From Hyperoodon ampullatus (lineage: Eukaryota > Chordata > Mammalia > Artiodactyla > Ziphiidae), in the NCBI GenBank assembly GCA_949752795.1, contig OX457056.1, positions 94,386,942-94,450,941 of the forward strand: a stretch of 64,000 nucleotides of DNA, read 5' to 3'. A program made the position numbers and the translations under genes. Below are positions 46,480-61,809 of this stretch, in pieces. Position 1 is the stretch's first letter. Each line of letters starts with the position of its first letter. The notes under the pieces were generated by a model. The model was not told the DNA's origin, did no database searches, and was given only the letters and a program-made list of their open reading frames with translations.

Positions 46480-47045
46480 GCTGCTGCTTTATCAACTAAG
46501 TTTATGTAATATTCTAAATCCCTGTCATTGAAATTGTTGTCATTTCAACAATTTTTACAGCATCTTCATTGGTGTAGATTCCGTCTCAAGAAACCACTTT
46601 CTTTGCTCAGCCATAAGAAGCAATTGCTCATCTGTTAAAGTTTTATCGTGAGATTATAGCAATTCAGTCACATCTTCAGGTTCTGCTTCTAATTCGAGTT
46701 CCCTTGCTATTTCTACCACATCTGTAGTTACTTCCTCCACTGAAGTCTTGAACCCTCAAAGTCATCCATGAGGTTTAGAATCAGCTCTTCCAAACTCCTG
46801 TTATTTTAACCTCTTCCTATGAATCAAAAATATTCTTAATGGTATCTAGAATGATAAACCCTTTCCGAAAGGTTTTCAATTTATTATACTTTGCCTAGAT
46901 CCACTGGAGGAATCACTATCTATGGTAGCTATCACCTTACACAATGCATTTCTTAAATAATAAGACTTGAAGGAATTATTCCTTGATCCATGGGATGTTG
47001 TGTTAGGAGGCTTGAAAACAATCTCACTGTACATCTCCATCAGAG

Positions 47046-50219
<3,174 letters not shown>

Positions 50220-50719
50220 CTTTTAAATGAGAGACGTGTAACTCTTCCTTTTACTTGAGACCTTAGAGGCCATTGTAGGATTATTAATTGGCCTAATTTA
50301 AATATTTTTGTGTCTCAGGGAATAGGGAGGGCTGATGAGAGGAAGAGTGACCATGGAATGGCTGGTCAGTGGAGCAGTCAGAACACACACATTTATCAAT
50401 TAAGTTTGCCATCTTACATGGGCGTGGATCATGGCACCCCAAAACAATTTCAATTGTAATATCAAAGATCACTGATCACAGATCACCATAACGAATATAA
50501 TGATAATGAAAAGGTTTGAAATATTTTAAGAATTACCAAAATGAGACATAAGACACGAAATGAGCAAATGCTTTTGGAAAAAATGACACTGATAGATCTG
50601 CTCAGCACAGGGTTGTCACAAACCTTCAAATTGTAAAAAACATAATGTATCTGTGAGGCACAATAAAGCAAAGTGCAGTAAAATGGAGGTATGCCTGTAT
50701 TGAGTTGATTGTATAATTT

Positions 50720-51720
50720 TTCTTTTAATGGTGAAAATATTTTCATAGACTTTCTGATATTGAACCATCTTAGTTGCTGGAATGTACTTCACTTCATGGG
50801 GTCATATAATTCTTTCAATGTATTGCTGAATACTATTTACTAATATTTCTTTTAAATGTTTGCATTGATATTTATAAACAGGATTGACCTACAGCTTCCT
50901 TTCTTATGCTAACTTTGTAAGGTTTTGATATTAGTATTTGCTGACTTCATAAAAATATTTTGAAATTTTTCTTCCTTCTCTGAGCTGGAAAAATCCAAAA
51001 TTTCTTGTCCTAGTACTCTTGAGGGGAGAGTTTCTAGATAACATTCTTGATTTTTTTTCCAAGGCCATCAGTATGCTTAGATTTTTTTTTTTTTCTTTTT
51101 TCTGAGGTCAATTTTGGTAGCGTCTACTGTATTATATATTCTCCATTTTATCTAGGTTTTCAAACTGATGGGCACAGAGATTTGAAAAGTAGTCTTATGA
51201 TTCCCATTTCTTCTGTATCTGTTTTAATTTCCCTCTTTTCATTTGTATTTTTTTATATTTATGGTTTCTTCTTTTCATTGATTAGGCTAGGAAAATTAGG
51301 ATAGTTTATTTCATTTTTTATAAAGAATAAGATTTTGATAAGAATAAGATTTTTGGTTTATTTACCAATTGTTGTATTTTACTATTTTATAATCAATTAA
51401 TTTCATCTTTCATTTTATAATTTTCTTCCTCTCCTTTCCTGAGGTTCACCTTGTTGTTCTTTTTAACTTAATGACAAATTCCTAATTCACTCACTTTTTC
51501 TTGCTTGATAGTGTTTAAAGCCTTAAATTTTCCACTAAATATGGTTTTGTCAGAGTCCCATAAGTTTTAACATGTAGTGTTTTCATTATCTTCATTTTCT
51601 AGATATTGTATAATTTTGGTGTTATCTTCTTTAGTTGGAAATAACGTGTTTTGATTTTCGTTTCTATGAGAAAATATTAAGAATTTTATATTCTTAAGCT
51701 AAATACGTATGTATTAAAGG
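50720..51720 (-). mobile_element. Old L1 fragment, antisense
   Basis: 'cagcttcctttcttatgcta' and 'acaaattcctaattcactca'-type text match L1 ORF2 in reverse, just right of Tigger1. Confidence 0.6.
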
Positions 51721-51724
51721 GTTG

Positions 51725-52450
51725 AGATAAATTATATGAATGAAATATTTGCAAAAATATGTTCAGCATAGAATCTGCATTGAGGATTACATAAAGTTAG
51801 TAGAATATAGTTTTATTTCTGTGGTGTAAATTTATCAGTGTGCATTTGCATTTAATTTTAAAATTCATAGCCTAATAAGATATTAAGATTAACATATTTA
51901 TTAAATGTGTAGGGCCATTCAATAGCTACTAAGTGTCTACTGTATCTCCAGCATTGAGGTGGAAACTCTGGGAGTCCCAAAGTAGAAGTCATACTTTCAT
52001 GTCTTTCCACATTTTCTTAGTTCTCTGGAAATGGTAAATCACAACTCTTATAAAGAATCTTTGAATATAGGTCATTTGGAAGTCAGAAATGCGTCCAGTC
52101 TGTAAGTTATGACCCACTATTGTGGACACTGATTACCAAAATAAGAACATGATCCCTGACACATTCTACTTGCACAGTAAATGATGATTAGGTCAGTGTC
52201 TGCAAAACTGATGACAACTATTGTGACACAGTGTGAGGAATGCATGACATGGGCAAAGCAAATCTGGCCCTAAAATACTAGCATTTTCCATCATATGAAG
52301 TCCTCACAGCCTCTATATTTGCAGTATTTATATAGAATATTAATGTACACATACAATCAAATAATAGAAATAAACTGAGCATAGGTTAACTTGTGAAGAT
52401 CTGCAAATGACAGAAATTTTCAAACTGGGTTGAATTGTGATGCACATACC
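51725..52450. other. NMU 3' flank and presumed 3' UTR
   Basis: The NMU 3' UTR should lie immediately below 52454. No convincing minus-strand AATAAA was fixed; a candidate (plus TTTATT) is near 51897. No repeat was recognised. Confidence 0.4.
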
Positions 52451-52453
52451 ATT

Positions 52454-52489
52454 TTAAATGTAACCTTCTGACCTTCTTCCATTGCGTGG
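52454..52489 (-). CDS. NMU: NMU terminal coding exon PRNGRRSEGYI
   Basis: This exon is 36 nt, with acceptor ttccag at 52491-52490 and stop TAA at 52456-52454. Arg from the previous exon plus PRN-GRR forms the invariant FRPRN amide signal. The last residues are SEGYI, against SAGFI in human. The 3' UTR lies below 52454; its end was not assigned. Confidence 0.94.
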   Translation of the reverse strand, partial: PRNGRRSEGYI

Positions 52490-55400
52490 CTGGAAAATAA
52501 TAAGTGAGAAACAAATCAATGTAACTAAGGAGAGAAGTTAATTTTCATAGAAAGCAGCCTAATGATCTCGTTGAGTGGTATTATTTCTTCCTTATCTATA
52601 TCTGTTATTTTCCTCCTTCTTTCAGTCCATTCTCCTCCAATTTATTGTTAGAATTAGTTTCCAAAATGCAAATCTTACCACATAGCTCTCCTTAGACTTT
52701 ATAATAAAGTTGTAATTCCTTAGCTAAATATTTCATTGGCTAATATTTCTTTAGCTAAATATTTCATTAGAACTTAAGGAGTAATACATCTTTCAGACAC
52801 TCATTTCCTACATGAAATGTTATGGAACTAAACTGTGAAATAGGTGAATGTCATTTGGGGTATTTACAGACACGAGTAGTGGATTAGAGAAGAGATCAGA
52901 GATGCCATGATATTAAGGCAATAAGGTGGCGACAGAAGTGTATCTCAGATTGTAACACTTGCTGTCAAATATCTTTAGATAAACTACAAAACTTAATTAA
53001 AACTTATGAGTTAATGTAAATAAATGCACAGTGAAAGTATTTTTCAACGTTGATGTTGATTGATTTTTTTTTTTAAATATAGTATGTGCATACCCTGAAT
53101 AAAAAGAATCCTCTGCTTTGGCCTTGGAATTCTCCCTGGAAGAGAAAATGAGGGCATTACAAATCAAACAACAGTAAAAATAAGTGCAAATGCTTCTTGA
53201 GAGTGTAGTTATTTTAAGCTATCATAATTAAATAATGAGGGAATCAAGGACTTGAGTATATAATTCATATCAATAAGTAATTTTTGTATTTCTACTGGAA
53301 GAATTTTCAGTGATACTAGCAGTATCATCAGCGTGTTGTATTTTAAGGTAATTTCCTTATTAGTCTAACAGATAATATTTTCATGAAATTTGTCAGTTGT
53401 ACATATATTCATCAATAAGTAGGCAGAGGATATTTCATAGATAATTAACTATATTTAAAATCTCCCTTCAGCAGTTTGTTAGGATGAAATGATTTCTTTA
53501 CAATACATATTGTATGTACTAATACATGAACAGGCAAAAATATAAAATAGAATTATGTCATAGCTAAAATATATAATATATCTATAGAAATTTAAATTGA
53601 GGGACAAATTTGGTAAACTATATTTATTCAATGGGACTTCAGAAGAGATTTTTCCCAATATAATTATATTAACAGAAATGGTAATGAAAAAAAAAAAAAC
53701 CAAATAGGAACAAACTGATCATTCATAATGGATGTATTTTGAAGTGTTTCTTTTCTCAAAATATTTCAATTCAAAGTTAATGGAAAAAAATATTTAACAT
53801 TTTATGATTTCCATAAAGTTGGTTCTTATAGCTTCCTATTTTCAAGAGCAAGTTATAAAAGTATCAGGACAGCAATTATATGAAATTTGTCATCAAGACC
53901 TTTTTCAAGTATTCCATAATATAAGTACAATCACATTTTTAGATTCTAAGAAATGGCCCTGACATCTATTAAAATTCTAAAATCCCTTCTTTACAACAAA
54001 TGTATCTTAAATTCTCAACATTCTATATCTAATTCTCATCCTGATTATTAAATCCCCCCAAATTGCTTTAAAGATTGAAAATTTTAATATTTAAAAATGT
54101 ACACATAGAAACTTTATATGTTTATATAAGAACAGCTATGTATTTTATATTACACAGAAAAAAAGAAAAGTGAGACAGATGTAACTTAAAATGTGCCCAA
54201 ATTTAAAAATTTCAAACTCAGCCATACAGGTCTTTTTAGTCTTATTGGAGATAGAACAGTATATAAAAGAATTTGGGTGGTAGAGCTGAAAAACATGTGG
54301 GGATGGAAGTGAGGATGTCTAGCAAAGAACATGTAAGAAAAGGGTTTGAATGCACTAAAATCTGAAAACTCATTTTCTTTAAGAACCCAAAATATTTCAC
54401 TATCAAAAATATGGTTTAAAACTAGGTGACTTAGGCCCAGCAAAAGTAATACTTTACTGTAATTTTCTAAAATTCATGTTTTACATTTTTTTCTCCTAGA
54501 GATTCCTAGAAAACCTGGCTTGCTGCAAAATACTTTTAAGAGCTATCATTTGTCCAACAAGATATTACTACTAATTCAGAGTTCACACTTTTATATAGTT
54601 ATCTGTAAACATAGATAGTCTCACTCAAGGTGGAACATTTAGATAAAGTACCAAACCGCCCACAATACTGAGTAGCTTTGATTTTGCAAATACTAACGCT
54701 GAAGTGTTGTAGTAAGCTAATAATTTGCTGGTGTATTTTAAGACACTGGATCTTTACATTGAAATCTTACACTATTCATAAGTCAGGAAGACTCTTCAGA
54801 AAGTAAAAGTTAATTCAAAAAAGCATATATTACTTCTAGAAAGTTTGATGAAAACTGATTTGATTTTTTTCATATTGGAAATTCTAAAATTTTAAGGGGC
54901 TACTACAGTCCCTCTTACATTTCTCATTAACGTTGGCAGCAGTATTGTCTTCCATGATGGAAGCTTAGTTCAATGATGTGAAGAATTTAGAGAGGAAATA
55001 GTGATCATAAAAATAAATTTTGATGAATTTGCCTAAACTGTATGTGTTTTTAAAAGTATTTGAAAACTTTTGGTAGTAGAAGAATAAAATTAATATGGTA
55101 TTCAAATTAAGAAAAAATTTAATAATAAAATAATAGAAATATTCAAGATTAGACTACAAAGGAAACAGCATAGTGAAAAAAAAAATTTGCCTAGACTGGA
55201 AGTCAAGAGATTGTTATAATCTCTAATCCCACTTACTACTATGATCTTGGGAAACTCCTTTAACTATTCTGAGTTGTTTTCCTTTTTGTAAACTGGGGAT
55301 AACAATACTTGTTAAATGCCAACAGAGTTGTCAAAAGAATAAAATGAGATCCTATAAGACTAAAAACTATAAGGCATTCCAACAATGTAAGGCATTACTT

Positions 55401-58400
55401 AAAAATAACGCCTAGAAACTTTCATCATTGAAAGAGTTAGGATTCTTTTCAAAGGACAATAAAAATGCCACAGTTTCTAGTTTAAAAATGTGTTAACTCA
55501 TTTATGTTCCTCTTAGTTATGTTCATCTTAAACACAGACACTGAGTTTGAGCCATATTTTTGTTAACTGTGGAAAAAACGAAATACCTACGTTTAATGTC
55601 TGATATATTTATAATACTTCATGAGCCTTACTCTTACTAATACTTTAATACCTGGATAGAAAGCTTGTCATTCCAGCCATCTGCCGACCTGTACACAGAG
55701 GGGCAGTAAATGGTCCTTGATCTTTTCTCCTATTCCTATCTAATGACTAGGCACACTGCCATGTCCTTTCTTAAACCAAGAATGAATAGGTTTCCTCACT
55801 GGGAGGGGCACGGCCCTTGGAAGGAAGTCTAATCCCGGTTTTCCTCACTGCCCACAACCTGGCTTAGAAGGGACATATAATGGGGAGGAGGACAGTTCTC
55901 TTCTTCCTGAGTGTGAAAACACTTCTGCGAACAGATGCGCTTCTGTAGGCTACCTGGGTGTTACATGAGGCTTACCCAGAAGAAGATCTTATAAACCACC
56001 ACCACAGGGAATGAACAGAAAGGGCTGCCACACACAGAGTGGCGAAGCAAGCATGCAGTTTGTGTTACATACGTCCACTTTGAACCTCTTCATTCTTCTC
56101 TCATGCAGTTGTGGAATGAGCTGCAGCAGCGGATGCAGGACAGACGACTGAGAGACATGAACACACACACGTGATGAGCACAGAGGTTTCTCAGCATTGG
56201 GCATAAAGACGGCTTCCTATTTGTTTTTGTTTTTACCCACCATCCTTGCTCCAGACAAAAAAGAACAAGAAAGATGTGACCTAAGACAGTCATTTGTGAG
56301 CATTTCAAAGAGCTGTGGAGAATAAACCAAGAGATGGAATAAAATTTCCAGTTTTATGATGGGACCTTGCTCTTTCCTGAGGGCCTGAGCTCCATCTGCA
56401 GCAGCCAACAAGGAGAACACCCACCTGCATCTTTGAGAAGCAAAAAAGCTGTCTGTCTGTTTCCAGACTTACTCAGAATGATTTGGGACACATGAAACCA
56501 ACTCTGTGAGAATCAGTTTTCCATCATGAACATTTTTATCTGGAAGATTATACTGTACACACATCTAGTAATCTTCTTTATAAAATATATATTTCATTTA
56601 AATTGAACATGTGGAACAAGACAACAGGAGACACACAAAATGGCAATGTGTCATTGCTAGTGAAAAATGTGACTAAGATACATTTTCTCAAGATGTAAAG
56701 ATGCCGAGCAGAAGAAAATGAAAGCACATTTGAGACATGCGGCTGCCTGATAATGGTTTCATTTTAAAGGCATGACTTCAATTGAACCTTCTCACAAATA
56801 TTAAATTCATTCATCAAATGGACTACTATAAGCCTCATATAGTGGTTATTTGTTAATCAATTCTACTTCTATTTCATTTGAAGCCAGTATAACCTAACTT
56901 TCAACTCCTCACATGTAAGAATATTCAACGGGATAAACATTTAAAACTGAGTTTATGGTTACAGTTACTTTCCCACAGGTAAACACGTTTAAAATACACT
57001 ACGCTCCTCGTTTCATAAATTGGTTCACGGTAGTGAGTCACAAGCTTAGAAAGAATATTATAGTCAAGTAATTATTAAGTATTCTAGATTGAAACACCAA
57101 AGTAGATTGGTTAGCATTTTAAAAATCCATGCATACAAAAAGAAAAACTACCACTAAAACCACACAATTTAGAAGTAAAATGAATTCAAGTTATTGGTAT
57201 CTGGCTAATCTTAGTAAATTCTCAGATTAAGTGCCTAGTTACAAATAAGGAGCTCTTAGGAATACAAGTGGTATTTCTAGTTATATTTAAATACATTTTT
57301 GACAATCATCTTTTAAAATAGTTCTTAAAATGACTTTGCATAAGTCTGTTTTTCCCTTGCACTAATCACCATCTAAAACAATATGTTTTACTTAATCATT
57401 TGCTTTTCTTTCCTCTAAAATGTAAGTTGCATGACATTTACTGCTATATTTCTAGTACCTAGAATTGTGCTTGGCACATAGTAGATACCCAGTAAATAAC
57501 TGTTGAATGAATAAATGAATGAATTTAATGTACTTGTAGTTATTGAGATATAAAATAAATGTATAATAAATATTGAATTCCATTTGTTCACGCACATGTA
57601 AACTTTTAAAGAAAAATAAACAAGAATTTTGATCTACTCTATAAGATAAACTGCAAAAACAGGTTTAAAATAAAATACTAGTGATTACTAATAAGAAGTA
57701 ATTCTACAACTTACCACAGCATTTGAATTGCCCAACTTTTGTGTCTTCGAATAATGAAATAAGAACTGTTAAAAAAATAGTGAGCTTTACTATAGATAAT
57801 TAGTGGTTTCCTTTATTATTTTTTAATGTATATATTTATGGAAATAACCTTACCCTTTTGGTATTATCTTTTTCATCTGTTTCCTGTTGAAAAGAGAGAT
57901 ATAGAAATGTCATTATATTAGAAAATCATAATATGTATAATATAAATGTATAGTTTAAAATTTATAATTTATTATAAGATTATATTATATAATTTTTAAA
58001 ATATATGACACATATGTTATACATAGAACATAAGACTGCAATTGGTTAAGCATATATTACTCTAAAAATAAATGGGCAATTAATCAAAAGCTTTATAAAT
58101 AAAAGTATGTTTATAAATAAAAGTATGAACAAAGATCTTTACTACAGCATTATTCATAAGAGTGAAAAACTAGAAACATCCTAAATGTTCAGTAGTGGTG
58201 GAATAGGAAATACTGATATGATCACATGATAGAAAATTCAGGGAAAAAGACTAGAAGGAATCGTATCAAAATATTTGTAGTTGTTATCATGAAAGAACAA
58301 GATTATCAGTTATTTTTGCTTTCTTCCATAAACTTTTTTATAGTCCTCTCTCCCTACAAAAATCTGTCTTTAAGAACAAGACATATCATTCCTTTTTTGC

Positions 58401-59356
58401 TGTTCTTTTTTTTTTCTCATTTTCTTTTAAAATAAATAGAAACTCATGGATAAACACCATTGCCATTTATTTTCTCTTAATTAGGAAAAAAATCAATTAA
58501 GTTTTGGAAAATGTCACTATTAAAAACATTGGGAAAAAATACAGTTGTAAACACTTATTTAGTTTAAGAAAACATTTATGCTTTCAAAATATCAAGTTTT
58601 CTTTGAATTACCATATGTGAAAGTCATGGAAGTCAGACCAAACCAGTGATCATAGGTTAAACTGCTAATGAAGAATACATTCTAAACCTAAGGCTCTTAT
58701 CCTTAATAAGGTAATTTTAAAATTAGTTTACCTATAAGATACAGAACATAACTGAGGTATGGTACCTCATGCCACTTTTCAAGTTCCCATTGCCTCACTT
58801 TGGGACAAAAAGTTCTCACACAAGAATCAAATAATAATTTTAATAAAAACTGAGACATCACAGTAAGAATATAATTTTCAAACCGACATTGACAATATAG
58901 TTTGCTTTTTTGCATTCTTAATGTCCTCTCTGACAAGGTACACTGTCCTAACCTCTGGGCTTAGAAAAATGCATCTGTTCTCCAATTATAGTATGATTCA
59001 GGAAGAGAGAAAGAGCCAAATGACCTCAAATTTCTCTCATCAGAACTAGAACACATCTTATATTTGAAGGGGACACACCATTTTCCAATTAGATGATTGC
59101 AAACTCCATTAATATAACCCTAAATTCTCAGGCATCAAAGAAACTGAAGTATTTGTTTCTTATCCAAAGTCAATTTATGCTCTTCTAGCTCCTCTTGGCA
59201 TGCTTCCTAAATTGGGCATATTTTCTTCCAGGAGGAATTCCAAGATACCACCGAGCAATTTTTTTGCCTACAAATTAAACACTATTTGAACCTTACCTGG
59301 GGCTTTGGTAGAGTCCCCATAATTATGAAGCAAAGCTCCTCCAATGCACTGGATGC
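52454..59356 (-). CDS. NMU: NMU, neuromedin U precursor, 3' six coding exons (5' end beyond window)
   Basis: Six exons on the minus strand join in phase 0. They encode ASSALEELCFIIMGTLPKPQ, ETDEKDNTKR, FLFHYSKTQKLGNSNAV, SSVLHPLLQL with IPQLHERRMKRFKVD, GEFQGQSRGFFLFR and PRNGRRSEGYI-stop. This matches the C-terminal two thirds of the neuromedin U precursor. NMU is a secreted peptide acting on NMUR1 and NMUR2 in smooth muscle, feeding and circadian control. Dibasic cleavage sites are visible (TKR before FLFHY, MKR before FKVD). The FRPRN-GRR site gives C-terminal Asn amidation. The exon for the peptide's middle is 42 nt rather than the 54 nt expected from human, so the mature peptide would be 21 rather than 25 residues. 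Splice sites are intact. Signal-peptide exons were not found and should lie past 64000. Confidence 0.95.
52590..52770 (+). repeat. Possible L2 fragment
   Basis: 'ttccaaaatgcaaatcttacc' and adjoining text resembles the L2 3' region; weak. Confidence 0.35.
53094..53135 (-). CDS. NMU: NMU exon GEFQGQSRGFFLFR (shortened)
   Basis: This exon is 42 nt, with acceptor cttccag and donor gtatgc, in phase 0. The human counterpart encodes EEFQSPFASQSRGYFLFR (18 codons); here there are 14. Four residues between EFQG and QSRG are missing and the first Glu is Gly. The FLFR core and reading frame are kept. Confidence 0.92.
53140..55150. other. NMU intron, no feature assigned
   Basis: AT-rich intron between the FKVD exon and the FLFR exon; no clear repeat seen. 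Confidence 0.4.
55158..55405 (+). repeat. MIR SINE
   Basis: 'ctactatgatcttgggaaac' followed by 'tttttgtaaactggggataa' is a MIR core. Confidence 0.75.
56073..56147 (-). CDS. NMU: NMU exon SSVLHPLL...MKRFKVD
   Basis: This exon is 75 nt, with acceptor ctctcag and donor gtatgt. It codes for SSVLHPLLQLIPQLHERRMK followed by RFKVD. The Lys-Arg before Phe is the cleavage site that frees neuromedin U, so the mature peptide begins FKVD. Confidence 0.96.
56150..57325. other. NMU intron, no feature assigned
   Basis: Includes a short CA run at 56160. Nothing else recognised. Confidence 0.4.
57330..57525 (+). mobile_element. L2 LINE 3' end
   Basis: 'gcttggcacatagtagatac' followed by 'taaataactgttgaatgaat' and a (aatg)n tail is the L2 terminus. 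Confidence 0.8.
57715..57765 (-). CDS. NMU: NMU exon FLFHYSKTQKLGNSNAV
   Basis: This exon is 51 nt, with acceptor aacag and donor gtaagt, in phase 0. It starts the precursor-related peptide region that lies between the two dibasic sites. Confidence 0.94.
57854..57883 (-). CDS. NMU: NMU micro-exon ETDEKDNTKR
   Basis: This exon is 30 nt, with acceptor caacag and donor gtaagg. It ends in Lys-Arg, a prohormone convertase site that releases the following peptide segment. Confidence 0.93.
57890..59290. other. NMU intron, AT-rich, small L1 piece
   Basis: 57940-58030 is almost pure A/T. 58130-58200 resembles an L1 ORF2 fragment ('tactacagcattattcataa'). The rest is unassigned. Confidence 0.4.
59297..59356 (-). 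CDS. NMU: NMU exon encoding ASSALEELCFIIMGTLPKPQ
   Basis: This exon is 60 nt, with acceptor attag at 59358-59357 and donor gtaagg at 59296, in phase 0 at both ends. It is the first NMU exon inside the window and matches the human segment ASNALEELCFMIMGMLPKPQ. Confidence 0.94.
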
Positions 59357-59430
59357 CTAATGGAAATGAGAAGATATATAGGCAATGCTTCTGCTTTATC
59401 ATCACTTGCATAGAAGAGATAACCATAAAA

Positions 59431-60442
59431 TGTTAGGATCACAAGGACATTCCAACCGTTAGGAGAACCACTGACCGAAACTGCCCGCCCTGGCCAGGCA
59501 CCACAGTAACCACTTGCATGAGTTATCTTACAACAGGAGGTCCTGGTAAGAATGCGGAACTAACAAGCTAGTACCAACCGGAAGAATTCAGGAAAGGTCA
59601 AAAGGAGAGAAGAGACTCCAGTCCATATGTTACTGAGTCCAAGCTCGCTCTGCTTGCAGCACAACAGGCCAATAAATCGGAGACGAGGTGCTGAGGCAAG
59701 GAATACGACTTTATCCGGAAAGCCAGCAGACCGAGAAGATGGCAGACTAATGTCTCAAAATAACCATCTTATCGGGGTTTGGATGCCAGTTTCTTTTATA
59801 GCACAGAGACGAGGAGGAGATTAGGAAGTAAAGTAAAAAGGCCATACGTTTTGCAATATCCCCTGGAATGGCCAGCCTCGGGGAGGGGATGTGTTAATTT
59901 CTTCTTTCTTGCAGCCATCCACAGGTGGACAGGGTCTGGATGTTTCCCTGAACAAAGGCACTTTGGTTTAACATTCAGGCAGAGGGGCAGGGTTCCCCGA
60001 GGCAGGCCATTATGTAGAGACAATATCCTTTTCGTGAACAAAAGCAATGGGAAGCAAAGGTTAAAGTAAAACAAACAGATCCAACATGTAGTCAGATTTG
60101 GCTCTTCCCTGTTACACATATGTCCTACCAACCTCTCAGTATCCTTCTCGCTGGAACCCATCTTGGCTGAGTGATGCACGCGCCACCAGGAAGGACCCTG
60201 AGTTGGTGTGATTGGCCAGAGATAACCCGGAAACTAGCCCCATTACCAGAAAACCCGAGACTGCGAGCCACGTGGCAGAGCAGTTCTCCTGGCTCCCTTA
60301 CCCTGCTGCTCTCCGCCCGGGCTCCCCTTCCCAATAAAGTCTTTTGCTTTGTCAGCACATGTGTCTCCTCGGACAATTCATTTACAAGTGTTAGACAAGA
60401 GACCACTCTCGGGCCCTGGAAGGGGTCCCCCTTCCTGCAACA
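59431..60442 (+). mobile_element. Older class I solo LTR, split by a younger LTR
   Basis: Starts 'tgttaggatcacaaggacat' and ends 'ccttcctgcaaca'. Contains 'ttcccaataaagtcttttgc' (polyadenylation region, 60328-60350). Its two parts (59431-59627 and 60117-60442) total about 520 nt, a normal LTR length. Flanking duplication is not clear. Confidence 0.7.
59628..60116 (-). mobile_element. Younger class I solo LTR nested in the older LTR
   Basis: Ends TGTTACTG and CTGTTACA, with the 4-bp duplication cata at 59624-59627 and 60117-60120, as expected of class I ERVs. On the minus strand an 'ataaagtcgtattccttgcc' polyadenylation region is seen. No internal retroviral sequence is present. Confidence 0.82.
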
Positions 60443-60479
60443 CAACTACACCAAATAGAATCCTTGTGGCCCATTGACA

Positions 60480-61085
60480 CTGTTGGAATCCCTTGATTTC
60501 TCTCATGACAAAAACTTGGCTCCTAAAAGTAAAACCTTCCTTCCAAAGAGGAAAAAAAAAAAGTTACATATTGTCTATATGCACTGATTAAGGCTTCCAC
60601 TGTGGGTCCAGATACAAAATTCTCAGTATTTGCTAAAATTCTATGAAATTCTGTGACTGAGAGTAACTAAGACAGTGCCAAAAGAAGGATTATTCTTCCC
60701 ACCTTGCAGCAAAGTCTGAATCTACATGTCAAAGTGGTGAGCCTCGCTGAATAGTACTCATTACTGGCTAATTTGAAAATCCTTCAACTGCTCGCAAACA
60801 ATGGGAGTTTGGAGAAGAAGCCATGTATGGTGCACCTAATGTGAGTTCCCACCCTTCCAGGCTGCTGACTGCATACCCCAGGGTCAGGTTTTTCAAAGCA
60901 CCTGAGCACAGAAGCAGGGCAGGGCTCTTGTGGTTTGCAGCCAGCTGGGTGTGGTGAGGAGGAGCCCAACTGGACAAGCAGGGGCGAAACCCACCTTGCA
61001 CAGAATTCAGCATAGTCGCACCAGGAGTAATTGATTACTTAATAAATACATATGGGAAATAATGAGGAGCTGAAACAGTGTGGGA
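60480..61085. other. NMU upstream intron, no feature assigned
   Basis: No recognisable exon or repeat. Confidence 0.4.
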
Positions 61086-61094
61086 GTGGGGTAG

Positions 61095-61340
61095 GGCTGT
61101 GGAGTTGAGCGGCCTGCAACTCCAGAGCAGTGCAAATTCCATTTCTCTTCTTTATTAGCTGTGTGACCTTGGGCAGGTTACCTAACCTCTCTAAACTTCA
61201 GTTCCTGCAGCCATAAATCAGGGATGACAACATCAATGCAGAATTCTTGGAAGGATTACACGTAGGTAAAGCTCTTAGCACAGTGCCACATACAGAGCAA
61301 TTAGTTAACAATAGTAGCGCTGAAAAATGTGTGACCTGTA
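61095..61340 (+). repeat. MIR SINE
   Basis: 'agctgtgtgaccttgggcag' and 'taacctctctaaacttcagt' are the MIR core; well preserved. Confidence 0.85.
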
Positions 61341-61584
61341 AAGCTTGATTTAACAACTGCAGTTACTGCTAATTCAGAAGACGTGTCATAAAGGATTGTT
61401 CAGGGCCAGCAAGATCCTCACCCTTTGAACAACAGCACATGTTTAACAGGATTGGCTATAGTTTAGGGATACAGTTGGAGTCATGAAACAGCTTCTCTGA
61501 GCATCCCACCTAGCATGTCAAAGGCCTGCTTTGTTCTCTTCTATTTGTTTGCCTGCCCAGTGCAAATTGTTGGGATATTTGTTA

Positions 61585-61805
61585 ATAGTATTAAATGGCT
61601 CATATTTAAGTAGTATTTCAATAAATTATCAAACATTTTCATATACATAATCCACACTTTGTCTTTAAAACACAGCTTGACATATACAGGATGGGAATTG
61701 TTATTCTCACATATAAGGCAAGTGAGATTCTAAGAGACTGTCACTTGCCCAATACTACACACGGCTAGGTCGTCTGATCTATAGGTATCCCTGTGTTGCA
61801 CTGGT
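61585..61805 (+). repeat. MIR-family fragment
   Basis: 'actgtcacttgcccaatact' followed by 'acacacggctaggtcgtctg' matches the conserved MIR 3' segment. Confidence 0.6.
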
Positions 61806-61809
61806 ATTG

